Under the pieces are notes generated by a model. That model had not been told where the DNA came from and did no database searches. It worked only from the letters and a program-made list of their open reading frames with translations. Positions 56,690 through 64,000 of a DNA stretch of 64,000 nucleotides are shown piece after piece; the first letter of the stretch is position 1; each line of letters opens with the position of its first letter. The DNA is from Bretschneidera sinensis (Eukaryota > Streptophyta > Magnoliopsida > Brassicales > Akaniaceae): assembly GCA_023935145.1 (NCBI GenBank), contig CM043701.1:68491317-68555316 (forward strand), written 5' to 3'. A program made the translations under genes and the position numbers.

Positions 56690-58187
56690 TTTGTATTATC
56701 AATCTTAAAATCGTTATTGACTCTTAACATTCGTCTTACCACAATCCATTAATCTGAACATCCGGATGATTTTATGCACAATATTCATGAATACAAGTCT
56801 TGGCCTCTAAAAAAAAATAAATCGCGTGACGTCAATCACCAAAAACAAGCTCCATAAGCTTACATTTCAAACCACTCTCCACTATTGTAGAAAAATCACA
56901 TTACATTGGATCAATAGGTCTTTAATAAACTTGTAACGTTCGGTTAAGGTAATGGCTAAGAAAGAATGGGAAGAATTCACAAGTAAAAGAACTTAATCTC
57001 TTAGTTTTGAACATAGCTCTTTAAGCACTGGATAACCTTACTTCAATACCCAACTCTTCCAACCATTTTTTTTTTCGAGGATTGTTTTCTCAACAAATCA
57101 CCATTTATTTTTCTTTTCTTTTGTATTTTGGCATAAAAGACCATTCACCTCCTTTTTCATTTCTTTCTTTTCCACAACCCCCAATTTATCTCCTTTAATG
57201 TACTTGGGTTGTGGTAGTGATATTTTTTCATATTTCCACCTTTACTCATTTTAAGTGCTTCTCACAACATGTGTATAGTTAAGTTCTTTTTAAGAGAGAG
57301 GTAAGGATAAAATATTCTTTTTAGGCTTATAAGGGTAAGTGAATGGGTTTTTGAAAGAAACCAAGGCTCAAATAGGTGACTAGTGATATATATCGCAAGG
57401 GTAGGTTTGAAAGGCTCAAACAGATCAAAAATGGCCTATATCATATCCTAAGTAATGTGCATTCTAGGAATTCGCCTCAAGTGGTTATCAAGTAAGTTCT
57501 AGAGCTTGTCGAGACCGCAAAAATATTCACAAAATAATCACACATAAAACTTTTCTAAATGCTTATGATTAATCATACAATCTTACCACAAACTAGAGTC
57601 TCTAACCAAATCAAGATTGATACTTAAATTAATTTCAAACCGAAGCAAGATTTAATTTCTTCTAAGTGCTATATACTATCTCAATTAAGCTCATATCATT
57701 GACATGTGAATAACTCCAAGGCTAACATAAAGCATGCTAAACACAAACTTTTTTTTTTTTAAAATTATCCTAACAAACAAAAAGTAGGAAAGTGACACCA
57801 AGTAGTTCAATGGAAAAAGGAAAGAAATGTGTTTCCTCCACCCCCAACCCAAACATTGCATTGACCTTAATGTAAAAGAAAAAGGAAAAGAAACTCCCTT
57901 TGTTAGCCAAAAGTGCACAGAAGCTGAAAATTGCACACCACCATTGGAACTGCATACCATTCTTCTCGCTGAAATTTTTGATCTACAACATAGAACAGAA
58001 CAAGCAAAAAGAAAGCAACTGCGGTGTAACATCAAGATTCCCACCATATGTTAGGTTAGCACACGGAATGGAAATAACTAACAACTAACATAAAAGACGA
58101 AAAATAAATAAAATAAAAACACAAGAAATGTTAGTACAATAAATAAAATAAAATAAAATAGAAGTGGACAAACAAGAGATATCCCTA
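56690..58187 (-). other. 3' non-coding region of the Athila-type element
   Basis: No supported ORF in either direction (short frames at 57691-58054 are unconvincing). Long T- and C/T-rich stretches, e.g. 57065-57190 and 57748-57763. It probably contains the 3' untranslated region and perhaps part of the 3' LTR, but I cannot see an LTR boundary. Confidence 0.5.
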
Positions 58188-58531
58188 CTAATCCTCGAAA
58201 TTATCATCCTCTACTTCAATCTCTTCAATCCCTTCACCTTCCTCAGGAGGTGGGTCAAAAAATGAACCCGGATAGGGTGGCATAGTAGGAAAAAGACCCA
58301 TATTACAACCAGTAGCAGAGGCAAAGTGTTGGTACATCTGACCAAAAGCAGAGTTGACCTCTGCTTGGTAATCGACTTGCCGAGCCAGGAACTGGTCTTG
58401 CCTAGCTAACATTTGGTCTTGACGATCTAGCCTATCAAACAATAATTTATGATGCTCGTCAAAACGACTCTCTAAGCGCTCAAGGCGCTCAGCAACCGTG
58501 AAATTCCTAGAGGGGGGAGGGGTGCTAGCAG
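58188..58531 (-). pseudogene. Frame-shifted tail of the Athila extra ORF
   Basis: The frame that stops at 58532 continues, after a one-base shift near 58535, through a Pro/Ser linker and a coiled-coil-like heptad region (ERLERLESRFDEHHK, then repeated RQDQ.LAR units) to an acidic end EDDNFED at 58188. The continuous, stop-free character of this stretch indicates that the shift is recent. Confidence 0.7.
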
Positions 58532-59326
58532 CTATGGCTCCCTCGCTCTAATATGAGCGCGCATACCATCATCGATGGGTTTCTTTGGTGGTTGGGTTTC
58601 CTCATCAGTACTGTGTGGGACTCCAGCTCGGATGCACAATTGGGTAATTAAAGAAGGAAAGTATAATCCGAGCTTTAGTCTAACAGTGTGTAAGATGGAT
58701 TTACAGATGACTTGGCCCACATCGATAGTCATTCCCATCAAAATTGCATAAATCAGAATAGCTCGCTCAACAGTGAGAACACTATAGTGCAAGGCAGGCA
58801 TCAACCTGTGACACACAAAATATTGCCAAGCCCGAGCATTGACATTTAGAGAAGCAGCGGGCAAGGTGATCGAGGAATCACCCGACATTTTCCATGTAGT
58901 GCCCGGAACACAGAGAGTATGGCAAATCTCTTCATAATTAAATGTAGACACATATGCTCTATACTCACTGTGTGGGATGTCAGGTAACCCATATAAGCTA
59001 TTTATTGATGAGCTGCTAAAAGAGACTATTTTACCTCTCACCCACACTTTACCATTGCTATATTCGTCGGCATTAGTGTAAAATTCTCGGACCAAATTTG
59101 TTACGGAATGAAAGGGTGATTTTGTAAATGCACTCCAATTCCTATAGAGAATCATTCTAAAAAGAGTCGGGTTCCCCCTCTCGGTAATGTTAAATCCTCT
59201 CTCGAGAATGAGTTTTCTATTTTGTATCATTTTAACATATCTCTCACTCGCTTCAAAACTAACAAACTTAGTCTCATCAAACTCTTGTGGTTCTTTTCCC
59301 TTAGCTCTCTTCATCCTTGGTGCCAT
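58532..59326 (-). CDS. Athila extra ORF, plant-retrotransposon-specific protein
   Basis: 264 codons from ATG (MAPRMKRAKGKEPQEFDE). It belongs to the family of proteins encoded downstream of pol in Athila-type elements and annotated as 'putative plant transposon protein'. Recognisable features are a basic N-terminus, ERGFNITERGNP, a WVRGKIVSFS-like core, INSLYGLPD, and a hydrophobic helix (ERAILIYAILMGMTIDVG). Its position corresponds to the env-like ORF of some Athila elements, but I see no signal peptide, so an envelope role is not supported. The only defect is the shift at the end. Function unknown. Confidence 0.8.
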   Translation of the reverse strand: MAPRMKRAKGKEPQEFDETKFVSFEASERYVKMIQNRKLILERGFNITERGNPTLFRMILYRNWSAFTKSPFHSVTNLVREFYTNADEYSNGKVWVRGKIVSFSSSSINSLYGLPDIPHSEYRAYVSTFNYEEICHTLCVPGTTWKMSGDSSITLPAASLNVNARAWQYFVCHRLMPALHYSVLTVERAILIYAILMGMTIDVGQVICKSILHTVRLKLGLYFPSLITQLCIRAGVPHSTDEETQPPKKPIDDGMRAHIRAREP

Positions 59327-60168
59327 GGAAATTAAATAAATGAAACAATGAACTTAAGAGCAAAATTTAACCACCAAAAAGCATAATTGGACAATGAAGA
59401 AGAGAAATTGGTCATTCTTGCCCACAATTGGAGAGAAGAAAAGCTACCCACCAATTTGATATCTTTGTGAAAAAACCAAGTTCCTCTTAGACCCAAATCT
59501 CCTGGGGAAATTTTCTGCAAAAAAAAATGGGAAACATTAGTGTGTAATTCTTCAAGAAACGAAGAATAGATCAAGAAAGGAAGAGGGAAAGAGTTAGTAT
59601 GGGTTGATATGGAGGGAGAATGAGAGAGGGAGGAGTGTGCAGCCGTTGGTGTGAGAAGAAAAATGAGGAAGATGCTGGAAAAAGTGTTTAAATAGGGCAT
59701 ATTTTAGGGTTTTGGTGCTGTTGGGCTCGGGCAAGCGGTGAGGCACTGGGCTTGAGAGAGGTGAGGCATTGGTCTTACGAGAGGTGAGGCACTAGGCTTG
59801 CGAGGCGAGGAGCTGGGCTTGCGAAAGGTGAGGCGCGGGGTGGGCGTGCTGTGCGCCTGGGCCTGCTGTGCGCCTGAGCCTGCTATGTGCCTGGGCCTGC
59901 TGTGCACACAGTGGGCCTGACCAGTGTCCTAAAACAGAAAATTCCTTGCTTGTACAAAAACAACACACAAAGAAAAAATAAAATAGGCTTAACAACACAA
60001 AAATTCTAAATTAACAAAGACTTAAATTAACCAAAACTTAATAAAACAAAAATTCTAATTAACAAAAATTCTAAATTAACAAAAATTTAATAAAACAAAA
60101 ATTCTAAATTAACAAAAATTTAATAAAACAAAATGAAAACTAGTATACAGTGGAACAAAAGTACCCGA
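59327..60168 (-). other. Spacer between pol and the extra ORF of the Athila-type element
   Basis: No recognised protein. 59700-59930 is GC-rich and repetitive (see separate entry). 60000-60125 is an A-rich tandem repeat of an ACAAAAATTCTAAATTA-type unit. 59332-59700 may serve as leader for the extra ORF. Confidence 0.5.
59715..59930. repeat. GC-rich minisatellite in the Athila-type element
   Basis: Two adjoining arrays: GGTGAGGCACTGGGCTTGCGA-type units (59737-59830), then GCCTGCTGTGCGCCTGG-type units (59845-59920). The base composition contrasts sharply with the surrounding AT-rich DNA. Confidence 0.8.
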
Positions 60169-60720
60169 TTACCAAACATAAATCGGGGCCACCAAAGAAA
60201 TTTCTTCGGGGCTGTCTTTAACATGTTCGTGTTCCAAGTAAAGCTTCAATCTTTGGCCATTGACCCAAAATGCTCGACCATTGGAAGGATCTTCAACCTC
60301 AACCACTCCATTGGGAAAAACACTCTTCACCACATAAGGTCCCTTCCATCGTGATCCCAATTTTCCCGGATGGAGATGTAATCATGAGTCATACAGAAAA
60401 ACTTTATTACCTTGTTCAAAATGTTTCCGGAGTATTTTCTGATCAAGAACCGTCTTTGTCCTTGATTTTAAATCCTTAGCATTGTCATATGCATCATCCC
60501 TTAACTCCGCAATTTCGCAAAGTTACAATTTCCTTTCTTCACCGGACAACTTAAAGTCATAGTTAAAATTCTAGATAACCCAATATGCTCTGTGCTCAAG
60601 TTCTACCGGCAAATGACATGCTTTGCTGGATACTAAATGATAGGGAGATGCTTCAAGAACCATCTTGTATGCTATCCGATACGCCTAAAGTGCATCCGAT
60701 AGGCGCAAGGACCAATCTTT
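60169..60720 (-). pseudogene. C-terminal integrase of the Athila-type element
   Basis: Continues integrase after the stop at 60721. Blocks such as LRLSDAL and KMVLEASPYHLV are separated by stops (TGA at 60721, TAG shortly after). The end 60360-60169 is open, with the GPY/F motif (RWKGPYVVKSVFPNG) and the terminal VNGQRLKLYLEHE. Confidence 0.75.
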
Positions 60721-63711
60721 TCAGTTCGGATTCACCGTTTTCTCAAGTATCCACTTGATCCCCCTGTTTGCTAGTTCAGCTTGACCATTAGTTTGTGGAT
60801 GATATGCTATAGAAACCTTATGGGTGACTCTATACCTGCGCATTAAAGCCTCAAAAGAACGGTTACAAAAATGTGACCCTTGATCATTAATGATAACACG
60901 TGGAGTACCGTACCTAGATAAGATATGGTATTTTAGAAATTTAATAACAACTGTGTTATCATTAGTGCGGCTAGGTATTGCTTCAACCCATTTAGAAACA
61001 TAATCAATAGCAAGAAAAATATAAAGATACCCAAAGGAAGGTGGGAATGGTCCCATAAAATCGATCCCCCAACAATCAAAGATTTCTATCACTATGATTG
61101 GGTTGAGAGGCATCATATGACGGCGGGACAACGAACCTAACCTTTGGCATCTGTCACATGATCTACAAAACTCATTAGCATCTTTGAATAAAGTGGGCCA
61201 ATAAAAACCACATTGCAGAATTTTTGCGGCTATATTTTTGATAGAAAAATGGCCACCATAAGCATATGTATGACAAAAGGTTAACACACTGTTAACTTCC
61301 ATATCTGGAATACATCTCCTTATTATCTGATCAGGGCAATATTTAAACAAATAAGGATCATTCCAATAGAAGTTCTTTACCTCAGCCAAAAACTTACGCT
61401 TGTCTTGTGCACTCCATGTAGATGGAACTTGGCGGGAAACCAAGTAGTTGGCAATGTCGGCATACCATGGTGTGTGACCAAGAACAGCAAATAAGTTTTT
61501 ATCTGGAAAGGCCTCCCTAATGGGCACGAGGTCAGTTTCACTTTTGAATTCCAAGCGAGATAAATGGTCCGCCACAACATTTTCCACCCCCTTCTTGTCT
61601 TTGATGGTCAAGTCAAATTCCTGCAAAAGCAGAATCAAACGTATCAAACGGGCCTTAGCATCCGTTTTTGAAAAAAAAAATTTAAGGGCGGAGTGATCTG
61701 TGAATATCGTGATAGGTGAACCAATCAAATAAGATCGAAATTTATCCAATGTGAATACTACAGGTAGTAATTCTTTCTCGGTTGTGGTATACATCATTTG
61801 AGAATGATTCAATGTTCTACTAGCATAATAGACAGCAAATGGTTTTCCCTCATTTTGTTGTCCTAAAACAGCCCCTACAGCATAGTCACTAGCATCACAC
61901 ATAATTTCAAAAGGCAAAGTAAAATCTGGTGATTGCATAATAGGGGCGGTTGTAAGCTTAGAAATCAATGTCCTAAAGGCTTGTTCACATTCAAGGCTCC
62001 ATTTAAACTCGGTATCCTTCGTCAAAAGGCTACATAGAGGTCTAGAGATGGCACTAAAATTTTGAATAAACCTTCTATAGAACCCAGCATGACCTAAGAG
62101 AGACCTCACATCTTTAATATTCTTAGGAGTGGGGAGTTTAGAGATCAATTCAATTTTTTCTTTATCTACTTCTATCCCCTTTTCAGAAACTATGTGGCCC
62201 AAGACTATTCCGGAAGATACCATAAAATGGCACTTCTCCCAATTAAGCACGAGTCCTTTTTCTTCACACCTACACAAAACATTTTTCAAATTAGATAAAC
62301 ATGATTCAAAAGAAGTTCCAAACACAGTTAAATCATCCATATACACTTCCACACATTTTTCAACCATGTCACTGGAAATACTCATCATGCATCTTTGAAA
62401 AGTAGCTGGTGCATTACATAGCCCAAAGGGCATCATTCGAAAAGAAAAAGTACCAAAAGGACAAGTAAAAGTGGTCTTCTCTTGATCCTCTAGGGCAATC
62501 CCTATTTGGTAGTATCCCGAATACCCATCCAAAAAACAGTAGAAAGGATGGCTAGCCACCCGTTCCAAAATTTGATCTATGAATGGAAGAGGAAAATGAT
62601 CTTTCCAAGTAGCTGAATTAAGTTTCCTATAGTCTATGCACATTCGCCACCCGGTCACTACCTTAGTTGGTACTAGTACTCCCTTCTCATTTTCTACCAC
62701 AGTAACCCCAGCTTTCTTAGGAACTACTTGGGTTGGACTAACCCACTTACTATCCGATATCGGATATATAATTCCCGCATCCAACAGCTTTAAGACTTCT
62801 TTCTTAACTACCTCTTTCATAGTTGGGTTTAATCTTCTTTGTGGATCTCTACGGGGGTTAGATCCTTCTTCTAAGTAAATCCTATGGGAACAAATTAAGG
62901 GGTTTACACCCTTAATGTCAGCCATGGTCCAACTTAATGCAGATTTATGTTCTCTCAACAAATTCAGCAGTTGATCACATTGTATATCACTAAGTTTAGA
63001 GGAAATAATGACCGAAAAGGTATCACCTGGGCCTAAGAAAACATGCTTGAGTCCTTTGGGAAGCAGGGCTAAATTGGGCGTTGCTGTCTCCTCGGAAGAG
63101 GGTTTGGGTGCCTCCCTTTCTCTAGGCAACTCCTCAAAGCATGGCTGCCATGATTTCTTTATAAATCCCTGCGGCTTATCAGAAATATCAACAACATTAA
63201 CGGCATAGGGATATATAGAAGAATCATTAAAATCAAAATTATTAAGAAGGAATTCCAAAGAGTTAGAATTGTCCTTAATGTATTCATCCTCCAAAATAAG
63301 CTCGTCAATCATGTAAGTGTCAAAACACTCATCCTCCTCATGTGGTTGCCTTGACATTCGAAAAACATTTACCTCCAAAGTCATATTTCCAAATGACAAT
63401 GTCATTAGGCCATTCCTACAATTAATGAGGGCATTGGCGGTGGTAAAGAATGGTATTCCAAGTATCAAAGGAATTTTTGACTCTGTATTCACAATAGAGA
63501 TGGTATCTAAAACCAAGAAGTCAACAGGATAATAGAATTTGTCAATTTGCAAAAAAACATCTTCTACTATACCTCTTGGTTTTCTTACTGATCGATCCGC
63601 TAATTGGAGTACCACAGAGGTTGGTTTGATCTCACCTAGACCGAGCTGCAAGTAGATGGAGTATGGCATGAGGTTCACACTAGCCCCTAAATCTAACAAT
63701 GCTTGCCACAA
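60721..63711 (-). CDS. Protease-RT-RNase H-integrase frame of the Athila-type element
   Basis: An open frame of 996 codons, by far the longest in the window. Protease: [15 protein letters not shown] near residues 6-20. [39 protein letters not shown], then the catalytic VYMDDL (Tyr-Met-Asp-Asp at 62343-62332). RNase [16 protein letters not shown], then [10 protein letters not shown] and FTDHSALKF. Integrase: a CDRCQRLG zinc finger, [20 protein letters not shown], and HPQTNGQAE carrying the catalytic Glu. The first codon is not a true start: the frame is entered by a one-base shift from the gag-protease frame near 63712. It ends at a TGA that replaces an Arg-type codon within integrase. All catalytic residues I can check are present. 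Confidence 0.9.
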   Translation of the reverse strand: MWQALLDLGASVNLMPYSIYLQLGLGEIKPTSVVLQLADRSVRKPRGIVEDVFLQIDKFYYPVDFLVLDTISIVNTESKIPLILGIPFFTTANALINCRNGLMTLSFGNMTLEVNVFRMSRQPHEEDECFDTYMIDELILEDEYIKDNSNSLEFLLNNFDFNDSSIYPYAVNVVDISDKPQGFIKKSWQPCFEELPREREAPKPSSEETATPNLALLPKGLKHVFLGPGDTFSVIISSKLSDIQCDQLLNLLREHKSALSWTMADIKGVNPLICSHRIYLEEGSNPRRDPQRRLNPTMKEVVKKEVLKLLDAGIIYPISDSKWVSPTQVVPKKAGVTVVENEKGVLVPTKVVTGWRMCIDYRKLNSATWKDHFPLPFIDQILERVASHPFYCFLDGYSGYYQIGIALEDQEKTTFTCPFGTFSFRMMPFGLCNAPATFQRCMMSISSDMVEKCVEVYMDDLTVFGTSFESCLSNLKNVLCRCEEKGLVLNWEKCHFMVSSGIVLGHIVSEKGIEVDKEKIELISKLPTPKNIKDVRSLLGHAGFYRRFIQNFSAISRPLCSLLTKDTEFKWSLECEQAFRTLISKLTTAPIMQSPDFTLPFEIMCDASDYAVGAVLGQQNEGKPFAVYYASRTLNHSQMMYTTTEKELLPVVFTLDKFRSYLIGSPITIFTDHSALKFFFSKTDAKARLIRLILLLQEFDLTIKDKKGVENVVADHLSRLEFKSETDLVPIREAFPDKNLFAVLGHTPWYADIANYLVSRQVPSTWSAQDKRKFLAEVKNFYWNDPYLFKYCPDQIIRRCIPDMEVNSVLTFCHTYAYGGHFSIKNIAAKILQCGFYWPTLFKDANEFCRSCDRCQRLGSLSRRHMMPLNPIIVIEIFDCWGIDFMGPFPPSFGYLYIFLAIDYVSKWVEAIPSRTNDNTVVIKFLKYHILSRYGTPRVIINDQGSHFCNRSFEALMRRYRVTHKVSIAYHPQTNGQAELANRGIKWILEKTVNPN

Positions 63712-64000
63712 GATTTGTTTCTAATTTGGCAAGCCACCATTGGACAGCCCGGATCTTTATATTTGGGCAGTGTCGTGCTATCAATTACCGTACTTGCTTG
63801 CTCTGTTAAGAATGCGGTCTTCTTCACATGGTGCCTCATTTTCAGTATGCACAGATCCTTGATGACTTTAGCATAATTGGGAACCTGTTTTATGACATGA
63901 AGAAGAAGGAGGTTAATTTTAACATGCTGAAGTTATTCAAGGAACTCACCTTTTAATGCTGAATTCCTCTCCTTAGGCTTAAGGAGTGCCTGAGGGAAAG
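63712..64000 (-). pseudogene. Gag-protease junction of the Athila-type element
   Basis: Broken minus-strand frames with recognisable Athila blocks, notably KYKDPGCPMVACQI directly before the protease and a LCIL-type helix upstream. Several stops. The rest of gag lies beyond the right edge. Confidence 0.6.

Larger units (their letters stand above)
56690..64000 (-). mobile_element. Athila-type gypsy retrotransposon, incomplete at the right edge
   Basis: Minus-strand order from right to left: end of gag (beyond 63711), protease-RT-RNase H-integrase (63711-60169), a long spacer, an extra ORF (59326-58188) and about 1.5 kb of non-coding sequence to about 56690. The RT style and the extra ORF after pol place it in the Athila group of non-chromovirus gypsy elements. 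Neither LTR can be delimited: the 5' LTR and most of gag lie outside the window, and no clear left LTR boundary is visible next to the mobile-domain-like gene, so the left limit is approximate. Confidence 0.8.

Noticed and set aside
57691..58054. Opposing 118- and 75-codon frames in the Athila 3' region
   Set aside because: Low-complexity and without motifs; they overlap each other on both strands, and nothing supports either.
58188..59326. Calling the Athila extra ORF an envelope gene
   Set aside because: Its position fits the env-like slot of Athila elements, but no signal peptide, fusion peptide or C-terminal membrane anchor is visible.
1..64000. tRNA, rRNA, CRISPR or bacterial-type operon features
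   Set aside because: I looked and saw none. The only tRNA-related sequences are the short primer-binding sites of the LTR elements.

Overview
The window is nuclear DNA of a flowering plant, most likely a eudicot. It is AT-rich and intron-containing, has plant-type genes with GT-AG introns, and is dominated by Ty1/copia and Ty3/gypsy LTR retrotransposons of plant lineages (Tork/TNT1, SIRE, Tekay and Athila types). I cannot name the species. There are no operons, CRISPR arrays or bacterial features, and I did not find a convincing new biological system. The interest lies in how the transposons are nested and in what they did to the host genes.

Only two host genes look intact, both on the minus strand. 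The first (14620-16593) is a single-coding-exon transmembrane-nine (TM9SF/EMP70) protein of 657 residues, with a likely intron in its 5' leader. The second (26793-35973) is an eight-exon gene for a 792-residue R3H-like plus G-patch protein. I reconstructed its exons by splice sites and phase: all seven introns are GT-AG and the coding sum is 2379 nt. Its introns carry a 1.9 kb non-autonomous LTR element with a perfect 5-bp target duplication, a hAT-like element packed with GACCCG-type repeats, and an AT microsatellite.

Layout. 1-937: the U3/R part of an unidentified LTR, minus strand. 938-3456: remains of a SIRE-like copia gag and its LTR, minus strand. 3457-3575: TG/TA microsatellite. 4198-4434: Stowaway-like MITE. 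4461-12170: a plus-strand SIRE-like copia element, whose 5' LTR is split by a complete 6.07 kb Tork/TNT1-type copia element (4773-10839, target duplication AAAAT). About 12430-12925: a non-LTR (zf-RVT/RNase H) scrap. 14.3-17 kb: the TM9SF gene. 18236-20128: a 1.9 kb non-autonomous LTR element (target duplication ATATT). 20.1-26.8 kb: mostly AT-rich spacer with relics (MULE-like, SIRE LTR), an exact 87-bp tandem duplication and a MITE. 26.8-36 kb: the G-patch gene. 36905-36980: a near-perfect hairpin. 38.0-56.7 kb: a decayed plant-mobile-domain-like gene blown apart by Tekay-type gypsy elements, one internally deleted copy on the minus strand and one plus-strand copy that has been tandemly duplicated together with flanking host DNA. 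56.7-64 kb: the 3' two thirds of an Athila-type gypsy element on the minus strand. It has a 996-codon protease-RT-RNase H-integrase frame and an almost intact extra ORF downstream of pol, and it runs off the right edge.

Apart from the two host genes and the Athila frames, the coding remnants carry stops or frameshifts and should be treated as pseudogenes. Strand, LTR and target-duplication calls were read directly from the sequence. Family assignments rest on remembered family motifs and were not searched.
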